The notes beneath the pieces were generated by a model. It ran no database searches. It was not told the DNA's origin and saw nothing but the letters and a program-made list of their open reading frames with translations. From positions 27,805 to 91,804 of the forward strand of contig NZ_JSXI01000053.1 in the NCBI RefSeq assembly GCF_000803065.1: a stretch of 64,000 nucleotides of DNA, written 5' to 3'. This DNA is from Sphingomonas sp. ERG5 (GTDB lineage: Bacteria; Pseudomonadota; Alphaproteobacteria; Sphingomonadales; Sphingomonadaceae). A program made the position numbers and the translations under genes. Below, piece by piece: positions 44,898 through 53,208 of the stretch (within the stretch, counting starts at the first letter, position 1; every line of letters starts with the position of its first letter).

Positions 44898-46559
44898 TCA
44901 GTCAACCCTGGCAAGATTGGCTTCCATGTCGCGGATCGAATCATCGATCGATTCGAGCGCATCGTCGCGCGCCTCGCCGGTCAGATCGATATTGCGCGCC
45001 ATGTCGGCGCGTGCGCTGCGCAACCCGCTCAGCGCCGATCGATAGGCCTTGCGCTCGATTTCCCGGCTGCTCACCGCATTGTTCGCGGCCAGCGCCGCGC
45101 CCTTGGCGGCCGTCTCCGCACCTTCGCGTGCGACGCGGTCGATGCGATTGCGGCAGATGACGATCCTGTGTTTGCCGCCATCCTGTTTGTTGATGACCAT
45201 TGCCCCGCGATCGCCACCCTCGCCGCAGTTGATCGAGGAAACCCCGGGAATGTTTTGCAGCGCCGCCATCCCGTCAAACTCTTCGGTGTGAACCTTGCCG
45301 TCCCTGTCGCGCATGACGATTCGCACGCGCTGAGTCTTCTTGCCGTTGTCGTTGATCGTCGTGGTCGTCACCTGGCGGCTCCGGTCGCCGGTCCATTCGG
45401 GAGCGGCAGGCGGCACCGGTGGTTCGGGTGCTTCGACCTGCGCAAGCGTCGCCGGTGCAGGAACGGGGGCGGGATCCGGAGCGGGCGCCGGTGCAGGAGC
45501 CGGCGGGACGGGCGCCACTGGCGCCACCGGCGACGGAATATCGAGGCGCGCCAGATCAACCCCGGTCGCGGTCTGGACATTGCTGCGGATCGCGGCAGCC
45601 GCCTTGGTACCCGAGGCGGTGAACCCCAGGCCGGCAACGGTCAGCATCGCAACCGCAGCGGCACCACCGATCAGGCGCGAGCGTGATGTCTTGTTGGTGG
45701 TCAGCATCCTTAATCTCCCTTTCAGATCGTTGATGGTGTGGAGGTGGCAAGCAGCGGACACAGCCCCGCCATGCGCGGATTTGACGATCGCGCAGGCATA
45801 GGTGTGGCGCGCGATCGGGCTCAGCCCGGCGAGGACGCCCGCGTCATTGGCGATTTCCTGATCGGCACGGAACGCGCGGAACGCGCGCCAGGCGATGGGG
45901 TTGAACCAGTGCAGCGCAAGGATGAACAGCGCGACCCAATTGGCGATCAGGTCGCCGCGGGCATGGTGGCCAAGCTCGTGCGCCAAGGCGAGATCGCGTT
46001 CCTCACGGTCATAGCGCTCGACGAAATCGCGCGGGAAGGCGACATATTTGCGCACGATGCCAAAGGCGAGTGGGCCGCTGGCGGCATCGGTCTCGATCAG
46101 GTGAATGCCGCCATCGATCTGGGCGCCACGGACCTGGCGATCCAGGATGCGGCGGCAGAAACGAAGGTGCGAGATCGCATGCCACGCCAGGAACGACACC
46201 GCGCCCACCGCCCATAACGCGAGCAGTACCAGGCCAATCGATGGATAATAGGAGGCGGTGGCGGCGGGGGTGGTAAGGCTAGGGCCGGCAGTCGCGGCGG
46301 CGGCGCCACCGAGCGGCTCGATCACATAGATGGTGATCGTCTCGCTCGCGCGCGCCACCGGCGTGACCGCGATCTCACGCCAGGATTCGGGAATGGGCGG
46401 CAATAACAGGCGCAACACCGGCAGCGCCCATAGCGCATAGGTGACATCCGGCCCGAAGGCGCGGCGCACCGGTGCACGCAGCACAAGGACTCCGATCATC
46501 AGGATGGTCGAGGCGATCAGCGCTTCCAGCGCCCAGCCGGCGAACAGGGTGGCGCTCAT
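44898..46559 (-). CDS. M56/BlaR1-family membrane metallopeptidase with non-PBP C-terminal domain
   Basis: 553 residues. Transmembrane helices lie at about 10-28, 40-55, 108-126, 205-222 and 295-318. The zinc site is HELGH (194-198) with E235 in ADQEIANDA as third ligand. After the last helix there is an Ala/Pro-rich linker (about 335-390, PAPAP-type), then a beta-domain (TTTTINDNGKKTQRVRIVM) and a helical tail (RSALSGLRSARADMARNID). No penicillin-binding sensor domain is present, so the signal is probably not a beta-lactam bound covalently. It overlaps the BlaI-type repressor gene by 4 nt and would cleave that repressor on induction. Confidence 0.9.
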   Translation of the reverse strand: MSATLFAGWALEALIASTILMIGVLVLRAPVRRAFGPDVTYALWALPVLRLLLPPIPESWREIAVTPVARASETITIYVIEPLGGAAAATAGPSLTTPAATASYYPSIGLVLLALWAVGAVSFLAWHAISHLRFCRRILDRQVRGAQIDGGIHLIETDAASGPLAFGIVRKYVAFPRDFVERYDREERDLALAHELGHHARGDLIANWVALFILALHWFNPIAWRAFRAFRADQEIANDAGVLAGLSPIARHTYACAIVKSAHGGAVSAACHLHTINDLKGRLRMLTTNKTSRSRLIGGAAAVAMLTVAGLGFTASGTKAAAAIRSNVQTATGVDLARLDIPSPVAPVAPVPPAPAPAPAPDPAPVPAPATLAQVEAPEPPVPPAAPEWTGDRSRQVTTTTINDNGKKTQRVRIVMRDRDGKVHTEEFDGMAALQNIPGVSSINCGEGGDRGAMVINKQDGGKHRIVICRNRIDRVAREGAETAAKGAALAANNAVSSREIERKAYRSALSGLRSARADMARNIDLTGEARDDALESIDDSIRDMEANLARVD

Positions 46560-46924
46560 GCCTTCAGCCCCTTCAGCAACGCCTCGATCTCGGCAATATC
46601 GCTCGCGCTGAGCTCGTCGCGCTCGGCGAGATGCGCGACCAATGGGGTCAGCTTGCCGCCGAACAGCCGGTCCATCAGCTTGCGCGATTCACCCGCGACA
46701 TAGTCGCCGCGTACAACCAGCGGACGGTAAAGATAGCGGCGGCCATCTTCTTCATGCGCAATGATATTTTTGGCGAGCAGCCGGCCAAGCAACGTCTTGA
46801 CCGTATTGGCGGACCAGTCGCGCCCGGCCGGGATGCGTTCGGACACGTCCTGCGCGGTCAGGGGCGACTCATCCCACAGGACTTCCATGACAGCATGTTC
46901 CGCGTCGCTTATCCGTTCGGCCAT
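46556..46924 (-). CDS. BlaI/MecI/CopY-family transcriptional repressor
   Basis: 122 residues. The winged helix begins ISDAEHAVMEVLWDESPLT, then AQDVSERIPAGRDWSANTVK and TLLGRLLAKNIIAHEEDGR. The C-terminal helices (GKLTPLVAHLAERDELSASD) form the dimer and hold the proteolysis region in this family. It is first in an operon with the M56 peptidase. A tandem operator lies 20-56 nt upstream, so it almost certainly represses its own operon. Confidence 0.93.
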   Translation of the reverse strand: MAERISDAEHAVMEVLWDESPLTAQDVSERIPAGRDWSANTVKTLLGRLLAKNIIAHEEDGRRYLYRPLVVRGDYVAGESRKLMDRLFGGKLTPLVAHLAERDELSASDIAEIEALLKGLKA

Positions 46925-46943
46925 GTCGAATCGCTCCCGTACT

Positions 46944-46980
46944 GACTACGCTTGTAATCTTCTTGATTACGTCTGTAGTC
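46944..46980. promoter_or_regulatory. Tandem BlaI-type operator
   Basis: Two 16-nt boxes of the form GAYTAC-N4-GTARTC: GACTACGCTTGTAATC (46944-46959) and GATTACGTCTGTAGTC (46965-46980). Each is a near-palindrome related to the TACA/TGTA core recognised by BlaI/MecI. Their centres are 21 nt apart, two helical turns, so two repressor dimers can sit on one face. The site lies in the promoter region of the BlaI-M56 operon and may also affect the divergent gluconolactonase gene at 47103. Confidence 0.85.
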
Positions 46981-47102
46981 AATAGGCTGAACACTGGGTG
47001 AATGTCGAGGCACCGACACCCTCTCCGACCGTTTCGAGCGGAAGGGGCTTGATACGAATCATCCACCACCCGAAGCTATCGGAAAATCAGGAGAGCCCGC
47101 GC

Positions 47103-48026
47103 ATGACTCACTTCACCACCATCGCCTCCGGTCTGCGCTTTCCCGAGGGGCCGGTCGCGATGCCGGACGGTAGCGTCATCCTGGTCGAAATCGCGAATGG
47201 GCGGATCACGCGAGTCAGGCCCGACGGATCGACCGAGACGGTGGCCGAGCCGGGCGGCGGCCCGAACGGGTTGGCGATCGGGCCGGACGGCAAGCTTTAT
47301 TGCTGCAACAATGGCGGCTTCAACTGGCACGAGAATAGCGGCATTCTCGCACCACACGGCCAGGCGGACGATTATTCCGGCGGGCGGATCGAACGCATCG
47401 ACATCGCCACCGGCACGGTCGAGATCCTCTACAAGGACGGCGATTTCGGCTGTCGCCTGCGCGGCCCCAATGACATCGTGTTCGACGCCCATGGCGGTTT
47501 CTGGTTCACCGACCATGGCAAGAGCCGCGCGCGCGAGCGCGACATCACCGGCATCTTCTATGCCCGCGCCGATGGCAGCCTGCTCGAGGAAGTGATCTTC
47601 CCGAGCGAGAACCCGAACGGCATCGGCCTGTCACCCGACGGCGCATCGCTTTACGCGGCGGAGACCTACACCTGCCGCCTGATGAAATTCAACGTGACCG
47701 GTCCCGGCAAAATCGACCTTGCCGCTGGGCTCGGTGGCCCGGGCATCCCGCTCTATCGCCCCGCCGGCTATAAATTCTTCGATTCACTCGGGGTCGAGGC
47801 CAATGGCAATATCTGCGTCGCGACCATCGGCGAATGCGGGATCAGCGTGATATCGCCGACCGGCGAGCTGGTCGAATTCGTGCCGACCCCGGACATCTTC
47901 ACGACCAATATCTGCTGGGGCGGCCCTGATCTGCGCACGGCCTATATCACTTTGTCGGGCACCGGCCGGCTGGTGAGCATGGAATGGCCGCGCCCCGGTC
48001 TCAAGCTCGCGCATGGCGCGGATTGA
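47103..48026 (+). CDS. SMP-30/gluconolactonase family protein
   Basis: 307 residues from the ATG at 47103, which has CAGGAGAG upstream; the longer open frame from 46998 overlaps the operator region and is not expected. Propeller motifs: LRFPEGPVAMPDGSVILVEI, EPGGGPNGLAIGPDGKLYC, GPNDIVFDAHGGFWFTDHGK, PNGIGLSPDGASLYAAET and FDSLGVEANGNICVATIGE. Calcium-dependent lactonases of this family hydrolyse sugar lactones. The next gene, a glutathione transferase, overlaps by 1 nt. Confidence 0.9.
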   Translation: MTHFTTIASGLRFPEGPVAMPDGSVILVEIANGRITRVRPDGSTETVAEPGGGPNGLAIGPDGKLYCCNNGGFNWHENSGILAPHGQADDYSGGRIERIDIATGTVEILYKDGDFGCRLRGPNDIVFDAHGGFWFTDHGKSRARERDITGIFYARADGSLLEEVIFPSENPNGIGLSPDGASLYAAETYTCRLMKFNVTGPGKIDLAAGLGGPGIPLYRPAGYKFFDSLGVEANGNICVATIGECGISVISPTGELVEFVPTPDIFTTNICWGGPDLRTAYITLSGTGRLVSMEWPRPGLKLAHGAD

Positions 48027-48766
48027 TGCGCATCATCGGCAATCATGTCTCGCCCTACGCACGCAAGGTACTGGTCGCGCTGGCGATCAAGCGGATCGAC
48101 TTCGAGATCGATCCGATCATCCCCTTTTTCGGCACGGATGATTTTACCCGGTTGAGCCCGCTGCGCCGCATTCCGGTGCTGATCGATGGCGATGTGACCC
48201 TGTGCGATTCGAGCGTGATCTGCGAATATCTCGACGAAGCCTATCCCGCCCCGCCGCTGATGCCGGTCGCGCCGGCTGACCGCGCACGCGCGCGCTGGCT
48301 GGAGGAATATGCCGATACCCGGCTTGGCGATGTGATCATCTGGCGGCTCTTCCAGGAACGGGTGATCAAGCCAGGCGTGTGGCGCGTGCCGGCGGATGAA
48401 GCGGTGATCACCACCGCAATCGATCATGATCTGCCCGGCATCATGGACTGGCTGGAGGGCGAAGCGCCAGCGGCGGCCTTCATGTTCGGCCCGGCGCCGA
48501 TGACGGTGGATGTCACCTTCGCTTGCTTCTTCCGCAATGCCGCGCTGGCCGGCTGGTCGCCCGATCCGGAGCGTTGGCCCCGCGCGGCCGGTTGGATCGC
48601 GCGGAGCCAGGCGATCCCGGAATTCGCCGCGACCCTCCCGATCGAGCAATTGTTCATGACCACCAGGCGCGCCGAGCGGCATCAGGTGCTGCGTGACGCC
48701 GGGCTGTCGATCACCGCAGAGACGGTCGGCGGCGATGCGCCGCGCAAGGGTGTGATGCCGATCTGA
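48026..48766 (+). CDS. Glutathione S-transferase family protein
   Basis: 246 residues from the ATG at 48026, overlapping the upstream stop (TGATG). Thioredoxin-like N-terminal domain: MRIIGNHVSPYARKVLVALA, SPYARK as the glutathione-site serine region, LRRIPVLIDGDVTLCDSSVI. The all-helical C-terminal domain runs from about residue 90. Probably cotranscribed with the gluconolactonase; substrate unknown. Confidence 0.87.
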   Translation: MRIIGNHVSPYARKVLVALAIKRIDFEIDPIIPFFGTDDFTRLSPLRRIPVLIDGDVTLCDSSVICEYLDEAYPAPPLMPVAPADRARARWLEEYADTRLGDVIIWRLFQERVIKPGVWRVPADEAVITTAIDHDLPGIMDWLEGEAPAAAFMFGPAPMTVDVTFACFFRNAALAGWSPDPERWPRAAGWIARSQAIPEFAATLPIEQLFMTTRRAERHQVLRDAGLSITAETVGGDAPRKGVMPI

Positions 48767-48890
48767 CCTCCGCCAGTCGCGGCTTTACGATTGCGTTTTG
48801 TGCAACCAGCGTTGCGCCGCGGGTGCGATTGACCCGAACCGGCGCGCCCGCCTATTGCGCGAGCCAGAAAAACCTGTGGAGGGCCCTGCG

Positions 48891-49598
48891 ATGAAGAAGC
48901 TGTATTCCGATGCTGCGGGAGCGCTTGACGGCCTATTGTTCGACGGCATGACGATCTGCGCGGGCGGGTTCGGCCTGTGCGGCATTCCGGAACGGCTGAT
49001 CGATGCGATCCAGGCCGCAGGCACCAAGGACCTGACCATCGCCAGCAACAATGCCGGGATCGACGGCGAAGGCCTGGGCAAGCTGCTGCGCAGCCGCCAG
49101 GTCAAGAAGATGATCTCCTCCTATGTTGGTGAGAACAAGGAGTTCGAGCGGCAATATCTGAGCGGCGAGCTCGAGGTCGAATTCTGTCCGCAGGGCACGC
49201 TTGCCGAACGCTGCCGCGCCGGTGGCGCCGGCATCCCCGGCTTCTATACCAAGACCGGCGTCGGGACCTTGGTCGCCGAAGGCAAGGAAGTGAAGAATTT
49301 CGACGGCGAGGGCTATATCCTCGAACGCGGCATCCGCGCCGACCTGTCGATCATCAAGGGCTGGAAAGCGGACGAAAGCGGCAATCTGATCTTCCGCAAG
49401 ACCGCACGCAATTTCAACGCGCCCATGGCCACCGCAGGCAAGATCTGCGTCGCCGAGGTCGAGGAAGTGGTGCCGGTCGGCAGCCTTGATCCCGACACGA
49501 TCCATTTGCCCGGCATCTATGTGAAGCGGCTGATCGTCGGCGCGCCCTACGACAAGAAGATCGAGTTCCGCACGGTGCGCGAGCGGGCCGACGCATGA
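48891..49598 (+). CDS. scoA: Succinyl-CoA:3-ketoacid CoA transferase subunit A
   Basis: 235 residues from the ATG at 48891, with TGGAGGG upstream. SCOT/acetate CoA-transferase alpha subunit: DGMTICAGGFGLCGIPERLI, VEFCPQGTLAERCRAGGAGI, GFYTKTGVGTLVAEGKEV. Together with subunit B it transfers CoA between succinate and acetoacetate for ketone-body use or polyhydroxybutyrate turnover. The subunit B gene is not adjacent but 1.3 kb downstream, with two genes in between. The next gene overlaps by 4 nt. Confidence 0.93.
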   Translation: MKKLYSDAAGALDGLLFDGMTICAGGFGLCGIPERLIDAIQAAGTKDLTIASNNAGIDGEGLGKLLRSRQVKKMISSYVGENKEFERQYLSGELEVEFCPQGTLAERCRAGGAGIPGFYTKTGVGTLVAEGKEVKNFDGEGYILERGIRADLSIIKGWKADESGNLIFRKTARNFNAPMATAGKICVAEVEEVVPVGSLDPDTIHLPGIYVKRLIVGAPYDKKIEFRTVRERADA

Positions 49599-50551
49599 TC
49601 CTGTTTCACCCCACCTGTTCGCTTCGAGCGAAGTCGACAAGCCAGTTCCAGGGACCGGTTTCTCGACTTCGCTCGACACGAACGGTGGTGGCGGTGGCGG
49701 CCACACTCGCGCTTGCGGGCTGCACGACGGCGCAAATGCCGGTGTCGACAACGATCGCCGCTCCGGCGCAAACCGTCCCACCGGGCATGCAATATCTCTA
49801 TGGCTCGGGCGAAGGTGCGGCGATCAGCGCGCAGGCCTGGCGCGCGCTGGTCAATTATGTCGGATGGCAAGCCAACGACAAGTCCGGCGAGTCCGCGGTG
49901 CTTGCGCCCGACGCGACGCTTGCCGTGCCGAGGTGGATGTCGTGCGGCACCAAACCCAGGGCGGCGGTGTTCGACGTCGACGAGACCGTCCTGCTCAATC
50001 TCGGCTTCGAATATAACGACGCCGTCCACCCCGCGCCCTATGACGAGGCGCGCTGGCAGGCATGGGAAAGGACCGGCCTTACTCAGGTCGCGGCGGTTCC
50101 CGGTGCGGTCGAGGCACTGAACGACCTGCGCAAGATGGGTGTGACGGTGGTCTTCAACACCAACCGCTCAGTCGGCAACGCCGCGCAGACCGCGGCCGCG
50201 ATCATCGGCGCAGGGCTCGGCCCGGCGGTGCATGGCGAGACATTGTTCCTCGCCGGCGACGATGCGACCGGCAACAAGAAGGACAGCCGCCGCGCGATGA
50301 TCGCTGCGAAATATTGCGTCGTCGCGATGGGCGGCGACCAGCTCGGCGATTTCAGCGATCTGTTCAATGCCGGCCTCCCCCCCGCCGCACGCCGCGCCGC
50401 CGTCACGACTGGTGCGATCTCGGCCAAATGGGGCGTCGGCTGGTTCGTGCTGCCCAACCCGGTTTACGGCAGCGCGCTGAAGGGCGGCGTCGACGACATA
50501 TTCCCGCAGGATAAGCGCTGGACGCCCCCTGCCGCTCCGGAGGCAAAATGA
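49595..50551 (+). CDS. HAD-family (IIIB-type) acid phosphatase lipoprotein
   Basis: 318 residues from the ATG at 49595, which overlaps the scoA stop. HAD motif I is AVFDVDETVLLN, then motif II NTNRSVGN, and motif IV near VVAMGGDQLGDFSD. A lipobox LALAGC lies at about residues 38-43, preceded by a 30-residue stretch unusually long for a signal n-region. That stretch is made of an inverted-repeat element (49617-49683). A GTG at 49685 or 49688 would give a short normal lipoprotein signal instead. Such phosphatases dephosphorylate small organic phosphates in the periplasm. Confidence 0.82.
   Translation: MILFHPTCSLRAKSTSQFQGPVSRLRSTRTVVAVAATLALAGCTTAQMPVSTTIAAPAQTVPPGMQYLYGSGEGAAISAQAWRALVNYVGWQANDKSGESAVLAPDATLAVPRWMSCGTKPRAAVFDVDETVLLNLGFEYNDAVHPAPYDEARWQAWERTGLTQVAAVPGAVEALNDLRKMGVTVVFNTNRSVGNAAQTAAAIIGAGLGPAVHGETLFLAGDDATGNKKDSRRAMIAAKYCVVAMGGDQLGDFSDLFNAGLPPAARRAAVTTGAISAKWGVGWFVLPNPVYGSALKGGVDDIFPQDKRWTPPAAPEAK
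49617..49683. repeat. Inverted-repeat (REP-like) element in the 5' end of the phosphatase gene
   Basis: Imperfect inverted repeat with arms GTTCG-CTTCGAGCGAAGTCGA and TCGACTTCGCTCGACACGAAC around about 20 nt. The shared core is TCGAGCGAAGTCGA. Elements of this shape are scattered in sphingomonad genomes. Here it lies inside the annotated coding sequence, encoding the segment before the lipoprotein signal. Confidence 0.7.
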
Positions 50552-50868
50552 CCGGCAAGCCAGTTCCGATCGATCTCGTTCCCTATACCGACCTGCTCGA
50601 AGGATCGCGTGAATTCCTGCGCGTCTGGGCAAGCGATGGCGGGCCGGTGACCTGCTTCATCAACCCGGTGCCGATCGGCGCCGACCCCGCCGCGTTCGGC
50701 ATCGCGCTGGTCGATTGCGTGCGTCACGGCGCGATCACCTATGCCCGCGCCACCGGCATCAGCGAAGCCGAGGCACTCGATCGTATCTGGCTCGGCCTCG
50801 ATGCCGAGCGTGCCAATCCCACCGATATCGCGACCCCTATACCGGGCGCAAAAGAGGAGCTGAACTAA
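50548..50868 (+). CDS. DUF5076 protein
   Basis: 106 residues. ATG overlaps the phosphatase stop (ATGA), and its TAA overlaps the scoB ATG by 1 nt, so it is an operon member. The pattern VPYTDLLEGSREFLRVWASD, then VTCFINPVPIGADPAAFGI and LVDCVRHGAITYARATGI matches DUF5076, a small family seen with CoA transferase genes in sphingomonads. Function unknown. Confidence 0.82.
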   Translation: MTGKPVPIDLVPYTDLLEGSREFLRVWASDGGPVTCFINPVPIGADPAAFGIALVDCVRHGAITYARATGISEAEALDRIWLGLDAERANPTDIATPIPGAKEELN

Positions 50869-51503
50869 TGGCCTGGACCCGCGACGATATGGCTGCGCGC
50901 GCGGCGCGCGAGCTGCAGGACGGCTATTACGTCAATCTCGGCATCGGCATTCCGACCCTGGTCGCGAACCATATTCCGGAGGGTGTCGAGGTGACGCTGC
51001 AGTCGGAAAACGGCATGCTCGGCATTGGCCCCTTCCCGCTCGCCGGTGAAGAGGATGCCGACCTGATCAATGCCGGCAAACAGACGATCAGCGAGCTGCC
51101 GCAATCGGCCTATTTCAGCTCGTCGGACAGCTTCGCGATGATCCGCGGCGGGCATATCGACCTGACCGTGCTCGGCGCGATGGAAGTCGCCGAGAATGGC
51201 GACATCGCCAACTGGATGATCCCGGGCAAGATGATCAAGGGCATGGGCGGCGCGATGGATCTGGTTGCCGGCGTCAAGAAGATCATCGTCGTGATGGAGC
51301 ATAACTCCAAGGCCGGCGACCCCAAGTTCATCCCGAGCTGCACCCTGCCGCTGACCGGCAAGAATGTCGTCGACATGATCATCACCGACCTGGCGGTGTT
51401 CCAGCGCCCCGATCATTCCAGCCCGTTCAAGTTGATCGAGATCGCCCCCGGCGTGACGGCGGACGAAATCGCGGCGAAGACCACCGCCACTTATATCAGC
51501 TGA
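50868..51503 (+). CDS. scoB: Succinyl-CoA:3-ketoacid CoA transferase subunit B
   Basis: 211 residues from the ATG at 50868. Beta-subunit motifs: GYYVNLGIGIPTLVANHI, LQSENGMLGIGPFPL with the catalytic Glu in SENG, HIDLTVLGAMEV and MGGAMDLVAGVKKIIVVMEH. It partners scoA. The GTG start of a glutathione transferase follows after 10 nt. Confidence 0.94.
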   Translation: MAWTRDDMAARAARELQDGYYVNLGIGIPTLVANHIPEGVEVTLQSENGMLGIGPFPLAGEEDADLINAGKQTISELPQSAYFSSSDSFAMIRGGHIDLTVLGAMEVAENGDIANWMIPGKMIKGMGGAMDLVAGVKKIIVVMEHNSKAGDPKFIPSCTLPLTGKNVVDMIITDLAVFQRPDHSSPFKLIEIAPGVTADEIAAKTTATYIS

Positions 51504-51513
51504 AAGGCGCGCC

Positions 51514-52200
51514 GTGCAGCTGACCCTGATCACCGCGAACCGCAATTACTCAAGCTGGTCGCTGCGCCCCTGGGTGCTGATGAAAGCCCTGGGTATCGCG
51601 TTCGAGGATCGCATCGAGCCGTTCGCGGCGACCGACAATCATGACGCGTTCCGTACTTTCTCGCCGTCAGGACAGGTGCCGGCGCTGATCGACGGCGATC
51701 GAACGATCTGGGATTCGCTGGCGATCACAATGTATCTCGCCGAGCGCTTCGGCGGCGTATGGCCGGCGGATGAAGCGGCGCGCGCCTGGGCGATGTGCGC
51801 GGCGGCGGAAATGCATGGTGGGTTCGGCGCGCTGCGCAACGATTGCACGATGAATGTCGGCGTCCGCGTCACCCCCAAAGCGGCATCGCCCGCACTGGCA
51901 CGACAGATCGCCCGGCTTGCCGAGCTGTGGGCGGAAGGAATTGAGCGGTTCGGCGGCCCGTGGCTGGCGGGTCCGGCCTTCACTGCGGTCGACGCCTTTT
52001 ACGCGCCGGTCGCGTTTCGCGTGCGCACCTATAGCCTGGACGTCGGCGCGGCCGGCCAGACCTGGGTCGAGCACATGCTCGCCCATCCGGCGATGCGGCA
52101 ATGGGAAGCCGAAGCGCTGGCCGAGCCATGGCGCGAGGCGGACCATGAGGCCGAACTCGCCGCCGCCGGCATCATCACGGCGGACTACAGGATCGTCTGA
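51514..52200 (+). CDS. Glutathione S-transferase family protein
   Basis: 228 residues with a GTG start preceded by GAAAGG. N-terminal thioredoxin fold: LTLITANRNYSSWSLRPWVL (SSW region for glutathione), SPSGQVPALIDGDRTIWDSL. Helical C-terminal domain to the end. Its stop overlaps the ATG of the following epimerase by 1 nt (TGATG), so the run scoA-phosphatase-DUF5076-scoB-GST-epimerase looks like one transcription unit. Confidence 0.87.
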   Translation: MQLTLITANRNYSSWSLRPWVLMKALGIAFEDRIEPFAATDNHDAFRTFSPSGQVPALIDGDRTIWDSLAITMYLAERFGGVWPADEAARAWAMCAAAEMHGGFGALRNDCTMNVGVRVTPKAASPALARQIARLAELWAEGIERFGGPWLAGPAFTAVDAFYAPVAFRVRTYSLDVGAAGQTWVEHMLAHPAMRQWEAEALAEPWREADHEAELAAAGIITADYRIV

Positions 52201-53159
52201 TGCGCGTTCTGCTGACCGGATCGAGCGGCTGGCTCGGACGCTTCCTCGCCCCCCGGTTGCGCGTTGCGGGACATGAGGTCACCGGTCTCGACGTCGCACC
52301 GGGTGTCGATACCGATGTGATCGGCACCGTCGCCGATCGCGCGCTGGTCGATCGCGTCTTCGCCGAACGCCGGATCGAGGCGGTGATTCATAGCGGCGCA
52401 CTGCACAAGCCCGACATCGTCCGTTATCCCCGCCAGGCGTTCATCGATGTGAACGTCACCGGCACGCTCAACCTGCTCGAAGCCGCGGTCGCCGCCAAGG
52501 CAAGCCGCTTTATCTTCACCTCGACCACCTCACTGATGATCTCGACCGCGATCCGCGAAGGGCATGGCGATACGGCGGTGTGGATCGACGAGAGCCTCGC
52601 CCCGCTGGAGCCGCGCAACATCTATGGCGTGACCAAGCTTGCCGCCGAGCAGATCTGCCGCCTGGTCCATGCCGAGCACGGCCTGCCGGTGCTGATCCTG
52701 CGCACCAGTCGTTTCTTCCCCGAGGATGACGACACGCACGACAGCCTCTCGGGCGAGAACATGAAGGCCAATGAGTTGCTCCACCGCCGACTGACGGTCG
52801 AAGACGCCGCCGAAGCGCATCTCGTGGCGCTCGACCGTGCCCCTGAGCTTGGCTTCGGCACTTTCATCCTCTCCGCACCGACGCCGTTTGCGCCCGGCGA
52901 CGTCGCCGCGCTGAAGGCGGACGCCCCCGCCGTGATCGCCCGCTATTTTCCCGATGCGCCCGCCCTGTATGCCGCGAGCGGCTGGACGCTGCCGCACTCG
53001 ATCGACCGCGTCTATGACGCCGGACATGCCGAGCGCGTGCTCGGCTTTCGCTGCCGCACCGGCTTCACCGAGATGCTCGCGGCGCTCCGCCATGGCGATG
53101 ATCTGCCGGTGGCGCATGATGCCGCCTATCTCTCGCCGAAGGAATCCTGCGCGCAATAA
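52200..53159 (+). CDS. NAD-dependent epimerase/dehydratase (extended SDR)
   Basis: 319 residues. Rossmann motif VLLTGSSGWLGRFLAPRLR; catalytic segment NIYGVTKLAAEQICRL with the YxxxK pair; STTSLMIST supplies the catalytic Ser/Thr region. Probably acts on a nucleotide sugar or a related sugar substrate; I cannot name it. Last of the sco-type operon; leuC starts 49 nt later and may have its own promoter. Confidence 0.85.
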   Translation: MRVLLTGSSGWLGRFLAPRLRVAGHEVTGLDVAPGVDTDVIGTVADRALVDRVFAERRIEAVIHSGALHKPDIVRYPRQAFIDVNVTGTLNLLEAAVAAKASRFIFTSTTSLMISTAIREGHGDTAVWIDESLAPLEPRNIYGVTKLAAEQICRLVHAEHGLPVLILRTSRFFPEDDDTHDSLSGENMKANELLHRRLTVEDAAEAHLVALDRAPELGFGTFILSAPTPFAPGDVAALKADAPAVIARYFPDAPALYAASGWTLPHSIDRVYDAGHAERVLGFRCRTGFTEMLAALRHGDDLPVAHDAAYLSPKESCAQ

Positions 53160-53208
53160 AGCGCAAGCCAAGCATTGCCTTCGCGCAGTTTCCGACTAGA
53201 TCGCCCTG

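Noticed and set aside
45420..45560. Pro/Ala-rich stretch in the M56 gene as a separate repeat element
   Set aside because: It is in frame, encodes a periplasmic linker, and has no flanking repeats.
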